Of a stretch of 64,000 nt of DNA, positions 44,800 to 56,400 are shown in pieces (the first letter of the stretch is position 1; the number at the start of each line of letters is the position of its first letter). Origin of the DNA: Gymnothorax reevesii (Eukaryota; Chordata; Actinopteri; Anguilliformes; Muraenidae); the NCBI GenBank assembly GCA_029721435.1, contig CM056577.1, positions 112,962,219-113,026,218 on the forward strand, written 5' to 3'. Under the pieces are notes generated by a model that was not told the origin of the DNA, did no database searches, and saw only the letters and a program-made list of their open reading frames with translations. The translations under genes were made by a program, and so were the position numbers.

Positions 44800-44905
44800 A
44801 GACGAGACAGGAGAACTTGAATCACTTGCATCAATTTATTTATGTGCCACTCTTGGCAGCTAAATACATTGATGCAAGTGATTTGAGTGCTCCAGTCTCA
44901 TCTTT
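44800..44905. repeat. Strong short hairpin, arms about 36 bases
   Basis: GACGAGACAGGAGAACTTGA then ATCACTTGCATCAAT (to 44835) pairs with ATTGATGCAAGTGATT then TGAGTGCTCCAGTCTCATC (from 44868). The inner 16 bases pair perfectly and the outer 20 have a few mismatches; the loop is about 32 bases. It may be a small MITE or a microRNA-like precursor. It lies directly before repeat family X copy 2. Confidence 0.75.
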
Positions 44906-44943
44906 AATTCATAAGTATCGACAGTTTAGTTAATGATTAAGAG

Positions 44944-45570
44944 CAGTGACGTGCCATCGGAGCCGAGTCAGGCGAGGCAGAATCCTCACTGTTAACCAAA
45001 CGATAATTCCCAATTACTTTGCTTGATTAGCAATCAGAGGATTGAAGAAATAATTTACAGGACTGAATGGCAGAATGGCATGCCAGTTTCATCCATGACA
45101 TTATTGCTCAGTGCATCGAACTTAAAATGCCCACAAGTCAGCAAATTTGTTCATTTTTGCTTAATGGAAGCTCACAAAATGCCATTAACAAATATCAAAA
45201 CCTTCCTTATGCTGCCTTCATTGCATCTTCAATATGCTTACAATAATGTTTCCCCCCTTACATACATACCTTTTAATGCCATTCAAAAGGGAAAAAAGGA
45301 GTTTATTTTCAGTGCTCTTTCATAATCTGATAAACAAAAGGTCACAACGATACACTAAATCACTGAGAGTGTTGAGATTTTTTTCTAATTAGCCCAATTA
45401 TTAAGATTTTCATCCTTGCAGTCTTGAATGAAAGCATAAACATCAATGAATCTTTTTGTCGCTGCGACTTCTTAATGATTACAGGCTACATATAGCCTAG
45501 CCTAGGTCTTAATTTTTTGGTTAAAAAAAAAAAGGTTAATACTGATTAATTGTCAATCAGGAAAAGTATG
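44944..45570 (+). repeat. Dispersed repeat family X, copy 2
   Basis: It starts GCAGTGACGTGCCATCGGAG and aligns along its whole length with 21774-22400, ending just after ATTGTCAATCAGG (45555). Substitutions and small gaps are spread evenly, so the two copies are old. No open frame of note. Confidence 0.8.
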
Positions 45571-46139
45571 TGGAAACAGGTTGCGAGGCTGTTGGGAGTT
45601 CCAGCGAAACAGGCGATCCAAACCTGACTGATGTGAACTACTAGCCCGAGTGACGTAGACATTCTCTTCTAGCCGAACAAATTTGGCTGCTTGCTAGAGC
45701 GGTCTTATTCCAGACATTTATACGCAGATTACTTGGTGTAAAAACTAATAATAATAATAATAATAATAATAGCATATTGTTTTGGATAACAGAGATTATG
45801 TACTTTATCTGGCAATGTAGGTTTACCATGCGCCTACTTTTCCTTCAAGTCTGATCATCACAAGTTCCCCCCACCTCCGTTGAAGCAGCTTTTGCATTTC
45901 CAAGAGCAGTTAAGAAGTTGTGAATAATCAAACGTAATATCTTTGCAAATCTAGAATTTGAATTTAGTCCCACTCTTTTCAGTAAAAATAACAAACTGCT
46001 GTCTCTTATGTAAAAATAATATATTACATTCAGTCACCCAAAACCATATGGGAGAAGGCTTGGTGAGTCAAAGACTGAAATTTTTTGAGAAATCTTTCCA
46101 AAAATTTTACCTTAAAGTTAAGTTTGGAGCATAGACAAA
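45571..46139. other. Non-coding, nothing recognised
   Basis: Contains an (AAT)n tract at 45747-45771. No supported gene. Confidence 0.45.
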
Positions 46140-46430
46140 ACAGCCCCTTATCCAGGTAATGCCATACAAAAATGATGAGCCTGGTGAAGGTAGCATCATG
46201 CTTGGGGGAGGCTTCACTTTAGCTGGGACAGGGGCTATTGTCTTCATACAGTGCCGTGAAAAAGTATTTGCTGTTTTTTTTTTTTTGAAGAAAGAGCAGG
46301 ATAAAATTCAAGCCATGAAAAGCAAATTATTAATCTGGGTGTCATTTGTTTTTTATGTCAATTTTCAAAATTAACAATTTCATCTTGATTTTTGATAGTT
46401 GGAAATTTGCATCAAATATGGAAGAAGTCT
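46140..46430 (+). mobile_element. Tc1-like fragment
   Basis: 46165-46245 translates to MPYKNDEPGEGSIMLGGGF and TLAGTGAIV, the region between the first and second catalytic Asp of Tc1 transposases (GGSVMLWGCF in relatives). CAGTGCCGTGAAAAAGTATT at 46248 looks like a Tc1-type terminal repeat in direct continuation. Related terminal sequence occurs at 63870-64000. Only a fragment is present. Confidence 0.55.
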
Positions 46431-46434
46431 GAGA

Positions 46435-46440
46435 TTTATT
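46435..46440 (-). terminator. Candidate proximal polyadenylation signal of ankib1
   Basis: TTTATT on the plus strand gives AATAAA on the ankib1 strand, 238 bases after the stop codon. Other candidates lie farther downstream, so the true site is unknown. Confidence 0.3.
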
Positions 46441-46677
46441 AAGTTGCCTTTTGCTTTCATTTCCAGAACCTGAAATTCCCAAAAGGGTGTGCAGACTGCT
46501 CATATTCACGAAAGTCTTTTTTCACTTCAGGGTTTGAAACTTCAGATTTTAAATTGAAATAATTTCACTTCCACAACCCATGATGCTGCCAAAAAAAAAA
46601 TAGAAGAAAAAGAAAGTTTTTTGTTCACTTGCAGCCACAGCTAATGTGGTAGTGGGTGGAGATATTACAGGGGCTTC

Positions 46678-47409
46678 TCAAACCAAGTGAACTTGGTCTT
46701 CCCACTCAGGGCTATGTGGTTGAAGGTCAGGACCAGACTCACATTCCGGAACATCCGGTTGGCTGGGATCAGTATTACAGTCCGCTTCCCTGTCATTGGG
46801 CTCTGCGTTCACATTGCCCGCGGTGGCCATGCCCTCCAATTCCACATGGGAAAGCCTCACCGCCTCCTCCCCCACGTGAGACGATGGATCCCCCACCTCT
46901 ACATCGTCCTCTTGTATCTGCGTCAGCACTGGAGGGTCTCTGCGCACGTCCACATGTGGGTCTGAGGCCGAGGGGATGAACGCGATGCTCTGGGGGTTAA
47001 TGTCGTGGAACCAGGCCATGATGTTGCCGAGCAGGTTGGCGTTTGCGGTGGGGTCATGGCAGGCGGAATCGGTGTCACTGGAAGAGGAGAAAATTCCCCC
47101 CGGCGACTCACCGAAGGGATGCAGGTTATCGAAGGGCTCTGGAGTGTACTGACTGGTAATGTTTCCCAGCCTCATCAGGCTGTCTCCCAGCTCCAGCAGC
47201 TCAGAGCTGCTCAGAGCAGCACGGGGAAGATCCACACTGTGCAGTGCAGGGTCCAGCCTAGATGGCAGAGAGGTTCCAATTGCTCCAATGGAGGCTTCAT
47301 TACTGAGCATGTCCTGTGTATCGTCACCCAAGACAAGTCCAGACTCTTGCAGAGACAGCTGGATGGCCAGCAGGACATTGGGGTCATCCTCATCGAGGGA
47401 ATTAAGGCC
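46678..47409 (-). CDS. ankib1: ankib1 terminal coding exon: UIM and C-terminus
   Basis: 243 codons and TGA (46678-46680), following TTTGTTCCAG. It starts [20 protein letters not shown] and continues with the UIM core. Further conserved blocks are [36 protein letters not shown] and [20 protein letters not shown]. An acidic, variable tail leads to EDQVHLV. Mammalian ANKIB1 has about 25 additional residues between the VSSAS and SLDEDD segments; no exon for them was found in the intron 47410-49476. Confidence 0.95.
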   Translation of the reverse strand, partial: GLNSLDEDDPNVLLAIQLSLQESGLVLGDDTQDMLSNEASIGAIGTSLPSRLDPALHSVDLPRAALSSSELLELGDSLMRLGNITSQYTPEPFDNLHPFGESPGGIFSSSSDTDSACHDPTANANLLGNIMAWFHDINPQSIAFIPSASDPHVDVRRDPPVLTQIQEDDVEVGDPSSHVGEEAVRLSHVELEGMATAGNVNAEPNDREADCNTDPSQPDVPECESGPDLQPHSPEWEDQVHLV

Positions 47410-50400
47410 CTGGAACAAAGAAATATAAATTCTTGATTAAAAAAAAAAAGCGAATCAACTCTTCAAAAAAAAAAAAAATCAATCAATAAATTATGTAAGA
47501 AGTATATACATTTTCGGCAATTCAGAAGGGAAACTTAGCATAAGTAAAATTTTCAATCTGAGATTGATGCGCAGAACTTTGGATGAAAAAATCCATCGAG
47601 ACGGCTTCTGCTTCAGCTGAGTCTCAGTGTTAAATGGGAGTCACTGCCATCATAAATGCCAGTAGAGCATTTTGGCAACTTGTTGCTTACCTTGAAGGAA
47701 TAAGTGATTTTATTTTTTAAAGGGACATGATTCCAGATATTATAAGGTACTAAAAGCCTTGGAGTACACCAATTGGAAGTTCAGCCAGAGAAATATATCC
47801 TTGTAGACTGTCGTTTTGCAAAACAACCACCAAAAACATTTCGGACACAGTTTGCGACTTTGGAGTGTCGTTTATTGGTTATTTGGAAAGACGGTAAAGT
47901 AGGGTCTTTTCAATGATATAAGGCAGCCAACTCCTACTGATGGGGAAACTTAAATAACAAAACTGTGCTCATACGCTTGACAAATTGGCAATAGATTTAA
48001 ACTAAAATGGCTCAATTACAAAACTTTCATCATCACTACATACAAATCCTATAAATATTCAGATGCATATTTTTGAAATGTGACCCTAGTAAACTCAGAT
48101 TTCGACTTGGACTCTAATCAAACCCTTATGACTCAGAATTTCTGAAATCTCATAGACGAGGGCCAAGTAAGATGAATCAACTAAAACCCTATCAGGTGGT
48201 TCATTTAACTCAGTCTTACAAGTATGTAACCTTAAAACAACACAAGAATGCAATGTTTGATCTACCAAAAATCAACGTGTAAATTTAGTTCCTTCCATAG
48301 CCAAAAGTGAAAGTACGTAAACTATTCAGTATCAAGATTTAGAATTTTGAGGTCTTACTGTCATTCATTTGTAATAATCTTTGCAACTATGTGTATAAAA
48401 GCAAGAATGTCTCCAAAAGACGGACAGAGTAAGTGCACCTCTGTCAGGGTCCTTTGGATTTAAGCTTATGTATGTGCAAAATAGTTGTTATCTTTATACA
48501 GGATTTTTTAGAAGGTATTCATAATATAGTAATAGCAAAATGGAGCTACATCAAAATCAGCTTGCCAAAATCATAGCTCACCAGCAAAATGGTATTTACT
48601 ATTCTTCTGAAAACAATTGAATAGTCGTGCTATTAAAAATACACTGAATTCAGTATAATTGAATTAATAGAATTTATTAAGAAGTGGAAGCAGAGCAAGT
48701 TTTTAAAGCAAGATTTTCATGGCTGCATATTAAGCCCTGTATTCAGTTACCAATGTGCACAGTCTGATGGACTCACCAAGTGCTAGAAATTCACCTCCCA
48801 ATTCACTTACATTGAAAATATGGCACTCAGCTGAATATAAACAACACAGATCCTAAGTTACCAACATACCATGATATTTATGAGCTGAAAAATAAAAGGG
48901 TCTGTTTATGTTCGTCAATTCCTTGCTTGGTTTCTGCGTAATTATAATTTTTGAACCGGGTAAGCGCAAGTAGATCTGGTCTTTCAGATAAGAAGTCCTT
49001 TCACCTCAATGCGCCACTAGACGCTGTCCGATTGGTCCAACCACGTAACGGGGCAGGTCTGTTCCCAGGAAAACAAACTCAGCAATTCCGGGGTGAAATT
49101 ATCTAGCTGCATGACTTTGAGAAGCACAGTGAAATAAAAATAGGACCAAACTAATCAACCCTTTTACGTAAAAATTTAACAGACCATTTCGAGGGAAAAA
49201 AAATCATATACCTAACACATAGAACTGGACAGGTTCTTTGAAGTAGACAAAGCGTATATTCTGCAATCTTTTTAGGCACAATGTAAGTGAAGTGGTTAAT
49301 TTCAAACACCTCCTTTTCAGAGGCATGTAATGTTGATGAGTCAATAGCAGATGCATTGTGCACATTGGAAACTGCATATTGATCCCTTGTGAAAATATTG
49401 CTATAACAGAAGTCATGCTTTTCAGCAATTAAAAGAGATGCGACACATGACATGAGAAGCTGTTCTCAATACTCACAGAAGCTGAACTCACCATAGAGGG
49501 CCCGTGTCTCCGTCCCCCACCACCATCAAGGGCGTCTGATTGAACACAAGAAGAAAATACTGTATAGTACTGTACCTTGTCAACTGCACATATATCATAA
49601 AATTTGAGCTTTTTCCTCAATTTACATTTTTGCTAGTAGAGTGATTTAAAGTTTGGAAGGTACTGCAAAAAGAAATTAGTCAGGCCTGAAATTCAAATAT
49701 TTCCAGGTCCATGACATAAGCTATAAATCATTAACACATTTTTTTTCAGCCAATAATTCTGAGTTTGCTATTCCTATTTGACCACAGAAAACATGCATCA
49801 ATTTTCCTTTGGTAGGTACTTAGTACTGTACTGGACACAAGGGGCAGAATATCTTCAAATCAACCAAACGTCAGTTTAGTTTTGAAATGAGAATCAGCTG
49901 AAATCACTTATCATGCGAAGATAAACTCTTTCTTTATAACATTAGCAGAGACATGAAGGATTGAAAATTTAATTTGACCATTTGAGACACATTTGGAACA
50001 AAAAGGAAACCAATATCAGAAGTTTCACTGGAGCTTCTACTTTAAATAAATTCAAGTAACATCTTAAGGACATTTCCAATAAAATGCAACATGCATGAAA
50101 AGGAATTCAGAGGGAATACAAGAGGCTCTGAGATGCAACCTCCAGACCTTTTACAAAACGGCTCTTATGAACAAACAGAAAAACCACCTAAGTGTCCGAA
50201 TTAACTTTAAGACCACCAAGAGCCTCCAAAACAGTTTAAAGTACATTGGCATCGATTCTGAAAGTCTCTGGAACACTGCTGACAGGAAAAAAACACTGCT
50301 CTTCCAAAATATATTCCTGCACTTAGTGTTTTGAAGGTTTCAAAGTGTGCTGTCCATGGTTTGGCGTGACATACGTCTACCGGGCTTATTTGATTGTGAC

Positions 50401-53400
50401 ACACAATCACTAATTAAGAGCCATGAATAATGTTTGATTAACTGCTTGTACTACCCTTGTGCTATCAGGCACAAGAAGAAGTAGCCAAGCTATACCACAA
50501 ATCAGTATGTAGCATGTTGGTAACAATTGGATTCCATCAATGAAATAGCTCTGAGATAGATTTCCAACGCCAATTCCAAAATAGTTGGGACGACATGTAA
50601 ATTGTGAATAAAATCAAAATGCAATGACTTTCAGATCACATGAGCCAATATGTTATTCAATATTCTATACAATAGAACATAGATAACATTTCAAGTGTTG
50701 AAACCAAGGCCTTTAATATTTTTATCCAAAAAATGAGCTTATTAAAAAAATTTCTGACTGCAACAGGTCTCAAAAAAGTTGGGACACAGCCAAAAAAAAA
50801 AGGGCCAAAAAAGCAATTCATATATAAGAGAATCAGTTGAAAGAACATTTAGCAAGTATATAAGTTAACCTGTATCAGGTATGTAACATGATTGGCTATA
50901 AAAGGGATGAGGCTGAGTCTTAGAAGTAATGATGGCTAGAGGCTCTCCAACCTGTGAAGGCTTACGTTAAAAAAAAAGCGAAATACTTTTCAGTCTGCCG
51001 TGCCATCCACAGATGCCACCAAAAACTCTATCATGCAAAAAGAAAGCCATTGTTGACCATGATCCAGAAGCGCCGCCGTGTTCTGTGGGCTAAGGCTCAT
51101 TTAAAATGGACAGTAGCAAAGTGGCGAAGTGTCCCGTGGTCAGACGAGTCCAAATTTGACATTCTTGTTGGAAATCATTGGCGTCGTGTCCTCCGGGCTA
51201 AAGAGGAGAAAGACCACCCCTCCAGTTATCAGCGTTCAGTTAAAAAGCCAGCATCTCTGATGGTATGGGGATGCATTAGGGCATATGGTGTGGGACACCT
51301 GCATGTTCTAAAAAGCACCATGAATGCTGAAAGGTATATAATGGTTTTAGAGCAACATATGCTCCCCTCCAGACAGCATCTATCCCAGGGAAGGCCTTGT
51401 GTACTTCAGCAGGACAATGCAAAACCACATACTGCAGCTATTACAACAGCATGGCTTTGTAGTAGAATAGTCTTGGTGCTGAACCGGCCTGCCTGCAGTC
51501 CTGATCTTTCACCGATTGAGAACATTTTGCGCATAATTAAACGAAAAGTTAGATAAAGGAGACTTAAAACTCTCCAGCAGTTGGAAGCCTGTATAAAACA
51601 AGATCAAATTCCAATGGCTAAACTCAAGAAACTTGTCTCCTCAATGCCCAGACGCCTCCACTCTGTGTTAAAAAAAGAGGGGATGCTACACCATGGTTAA
51701 CAGGCCCCTGTCTTAACTTTTTTGAGATCTATAGCAACCATCAAGTTTGAAATGAGCTCATTTTGTGGATAAATTTTAAAATTTTTCACTTTCAACATTT
51801 GCGATGCTATCTCTGTTCTATTGTGAATACTATTGTAAAACACAGGCTGGTGCGATTTGAAAGTCATTGCATGATTTCATGCACAATTTATACTTCTTCC
51901 AAACGATTTTGGAATTGGGATTGTAGAAATGGCAGAAACATCGAGATGCAAAAAAATCGCTGTATGAGGGAGTTTACCACTGCAAACATGGAGGCAAGAA
52001 CATGGACGTCAGTTTCTTTTTCTCCGAGAATAACATATGTGCCACAAAGCTGGCCATCTCATTTCCAATGTTTTTTTGTAGTTGTTTGGAGGGTTAGAAA
52101 AGGCTGTCTAACTCACTGCACTGTTTTGCTGCTGGGATGAGAATATAATACTATGCTGATTTCAGTTCTGACAATAAATTAAATTAATCGTCTATTTGGG
52201 CTCTTTTTATTCATGGACAGCCTATTAATAAAAGTCTGTGTTGACAGAGGAGACTTTCCAGCTGAACTGACTGAGTATATGAATGAAACCTTTACATTAT
52301 GCCTTTTAAAACCTAATTGTTTTAATCTATATCAAAGGAATTTGATAACTTTATAAATTATGAAATTTCATTTAGGTTGCATGGTCTGCCTGAGTGTGTC
52401 TGGGGCATAATGTTAGCCAATTAACAATGAATTGTCATGACCAAGCTTGTACGTATGCTCATGACCAAGCTTGTACGAATGCTTTCTAATTGTCAGATTT
52501 TCTAAGATAAAGAACAAACATCCATTTTTCTAAAACTGGCCGCTGGTTTTGTTGCCTTTTCAATTTCCCATTCAAAGATAATACATACAATGAAAATGAA
52601 GTTTGACTCCACTGGAGCAGATTTATTAAAAAACAAAACAAATAAATAAAATTATAAATACAAAGGCAAAGTGAAAAAATGTCAAAGAAAAGTAAGAATA
52701 ACAAAAACCCCAGCAATAATTTGTAGAATTATTTGTAATTCTTAATTTGTATAATTTGTAATTATTTCCCAAAAAAAAAAAAAAATCTTAACCAGGAATC
52801 GAATCTTCAGAAGCTCCCCAGCAGTGCGGCATTTTAACCATTAAACTACGCCAACTGACGACTCTGTGGTCAAATTGCCTTCTTAAGAAATTTAAAGAAA
52901 ATACGTACTGTTCTGTTGTAGTCTCAGTATTTGTGCGGAATAGAGCAAAGATTCTGTCAGAAAACGACTTTGAAAATGAATGTTGAATATTTAGCGGATA
53001 ATTATTCAGAAAATACCACAAACTAACTATTTATGCGTTTATATAGTCGCACTATTCAAGAACATGCAAATGGCCCATGGACTTAGTTTGACACACTGGG
53101 TACACAAGGCTGTAGCTTAGGCTAGGTTTCTGCGATTAAGGTGGTTTAGAGTTCGTTGGAAACATCAGGACTCATAGAATGAAATGCCTACCGGCACAGT
53201 CTTACTGACAGCATCGCAAGCCGATCGCTGAGAGGAAAATACATTGCAAGCAAACTGAATGCTAAGGAGCTGAGATCTTTGAAGCAACGCACTTGGAAAG
53301 AACATGCTAGGATACTGGCAGATCTAGTTTCGTGATAACCTGACCACATTGGACTAACAATAGTGAGTGCAGATTTACCCTCGAGCAGTTTTTTACTACA

Positions 53401-56400
53401 AAATATCAAAGGTCAGAATTTTTTTCTGCTCATCTCTGTAGACTGTAAAGTGTATGCCTGCTGTTCTTTGAGTGTGGTGTCGGTTTAAAATGACAGGGCT
53501 GATATCGTTGGACTCTGTGGACTTTCTTCTTTCATTTGAGGTATTGTTTCTATGCGTAGCACTAATTCAGGGGAAATTCTGCGCTGATATGATTTTATCC
53601 TATGTTTTCCTGCTTATTTACTTGCTTAGTGCTTGAATTGTGTTCGGTTAAGGTAAAAATGATCTACATGAGCTTTTGGCAGAGTTTCTTCGCAAAATAT
53701 GGATATGCCACATGACAATGTTGCGATTTGGAAACATGCTGTATTTATAATGCGTAACCACCGGCCCTCGGTACTGGGAGTTAAAACCTTTTTAAGACTT
53801 CTTAAGGTATTAAATGCAAATTTGTAAATTCAAGACTTTTAAGGCTTTTTTAGACCCCATGGGAACCCTGTTATGTTATGTTATAACAGTGGACATACGA
53901 GTTTTTGTCTCTTATCAAATTTGGAGATACAAGGTTTTATCAGCAGGCTGACAATATGCTGAACATATTCTTTAGTACAACATAATAAAGTTATCTAGTA
54001 CAACAGGCGACCCCGCTGCCAGTATTTTCATTGGGGGCAAGCAGCACTGACCTAAAGTGCTGTCATTGGGATCGTCGGGGTCAGGGGTGTTACTGCGCAA
54101 GCTGTGCATATCACCACGCCGTCGCTGCCGGTGTCGTCTGCGGTACTGGAACTCCGCATACTCCTGGAAAAACACACATTACAGGAGGAAACACACCTTT
54201 GAGCAGAGCTTTGATTAGGCGCAGAAGATCAACATCCATGACTGCATTTAGTGCGTAGACCCATCAGCAAACAGCTCAAAGGAAACCACAGTACTTTTCA
54301 GGCAAGATATGGCATTCCAGAGAGCAAAAAAAAGGGTAAAATTGCCACCTATGCACACAAACATGATATCAAAAGAAAAATGTGTTTATCATTTTGGAAT
54401 GGATATAATTAAAGACACACTAAAAGTAATTTCTGTAATTCCTAAAAATACAGCCTTCTAAATTGATGGCTGCTGTACAGTTAGCTATGCCATTCTGTTA
54501 CTTTACCATCATAGATTGACATTCCTTCCTTTTACTTCTGACATAAAGCAGCCCTAAATAAAAAGGGAAAGTCACAGGCCTGGTGTTGGGGTGTGAAATG
54601 GTCAGCAGAGGTTAACAACCCTTTCCTGGGTCTGCTTCAGAGTGAAAGGGCCAAACCAGATTAGTTGTTGCGAGTTTGAATCAAGCACCCTCAAGGCTTG
54701 GAAAAATGATAAACATTTTGGATTCTGTGTTCATTTAATTGGCTTTCAATAAATCTTTCATTGCAAGGACATTACCTTAACTTCATAGCATGTGCGTATA
54801 GTTGGCTTCCAATTCATGGAGAGGAGTGACATGATATGTTTCAATAACATTGAACTAAGCATGAGATCCGTCAGAAGACTGAAGGAAAAACAGCAGCAAA
54901 ACGTACTCAGCAGTTCCTGAGTCAATGATGCAAGAGCAAGCAAGCTATTTATGATTAGCAGGAATTCAAAGTTGCGTCGCGGATAACACTATATCCACTG
55001 CATACACATTTTTAAGGCGCATATCAAGAGACAAGATGATGAGTTTGAACATCATACTAAAATAGACCTCTGAAACACAGATTATTATTAAAGTTATAAG
55101 ATTCATTACTCTCAAAAATTTTGTGCCATTTGTATTAGAAAGAATCAATAATACTGAAATCATGCAGAATCAATATTTCTTCCAGATACAGGGGACATTG
55201 GGCCTCATGCAATAAGTGATATGCGACAAATTCTCTCATTTTTTTTCGTATCCATGATTTTCTCATATTTTTTTAGTATGCACTTATTTCTGAAATTCAC
55301 CAAATTTCTCTTATTTTTGCTCTTCTCTTATGTAAGAGAAAATTTTATGAGTGATCGAGAGCACACTTACCAATGAAAGGGAAAAACATCCCATTTATGC
55401 AGTCCAGAAATTGTACGTCCAATGCATGTAAACACAAGTTCTACATTTCAGGAACATGCAAAATGCATCATAGCACACACATCAACCTCTTCAGGTTCCC
55501 ACCTGTATTACCTACAGTAAATATCTGTAAAAATCCTTAAACATCCATAAAATGTTTTTCAAAGTTTTTTTTTTTTTGAATACAACCATTTTTTTCATAA
55601 ATGAAATTATAAATGGAGTGTGAAAATTTCAGTAAAATATTTTAAAAGCTTAAAATGCTTTCTATTCAAGCATGAAAATAAAAACCTCAAAGTCTCATCC
55701 AGGACAATGAAAACATTCATGCTTGACATGCTGACGTTGCACACAGGCATGTCAGGGATCCTCGATTGCGCTCCACCCTGTGAAAATCTTAAACTCGCCA
55801 AACTCGAATTCATATTCTGATCATTCCACTGGTAAATCACAAGGGAGAGGGGTGCTGTCCAGTAATAGCCAATGCTGTGCAGCCTCAGATATCACAAGCT
55901 CCTCTTGATAATCTGTTCTGTGTTTGTATGTATGCCACTGATAGTTTTGGCGACTGCACAGAGCATATCCTGTTTCATACGATCTTTCTGGTCCGTAGGC
56001 ATGATGAGCTGTAGCACGAAAAGTGGTCCACTACAGTCAATGGCAAATTTTGTTGTGCCACGAAAATAAGCATCCATTTGGTGTTTGTTTGCGGCGGTAT
56101 GTGTTCATGCGCTCTCCCATCGTTGTCAAAATGAATAGCTTCCAATGCATCTGGAGTTGGCTTCTCTTATTTTTTCTCTCAACAAAAAAAAAATAAGAGA
56201 AAATATGACATAATTTTAAGAGAATGTTTCTACATGAGGCCCATTGTCACATTTCCATTTATTACAATATGTTTGCTGCTAGAACAGCCCACCAGCACTG
56301 CTGTCCTTCAAGAATGCAACATTGTGCAAATCAATGGCGGGTGTTGCTCAGTGAGCCAACAATTTTTTTTTTCCAAGCTCACAAAAATAAAATAATTTCT

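Larger units (their letters stand above)
49536..54051 (-). other. ankib1 intron carrying a Tc1 element
   Basis: 4.5 kb. Besides the Tc1 copy at 50561-51926 it has A/T-rich sequence and a possible tRNA-like or SINE trace near 52790-52860 (GGAATCGAATCTTCAG, GCGGCATTTTAACC, TTAAACTACGCCAAC). Nothing else is supported; the frame at 50095-50334 has no recognised family. Confidence 0.6.

Noticed and set aside
39570..46677. A GATAD1-like neighbour gene, expected from the mammalian ANKIB1 order
   Set aside because: No GATA-type zinc finger or other matching coding sequence was found in this interval on either strand.
46656..47436. Plus-strand open frames up to 143 codons
   Set aside because: They are shadows of the ankib1 terminal exon, which is clearly coding on the minus strand.
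49492..49535. Shorter form of the ankib1 linker exon using the donor after the Met codon
   Set aside because: The downstream donor keeps the conserved VSSAS residues and also gives phase 0; kept only as an alternative.
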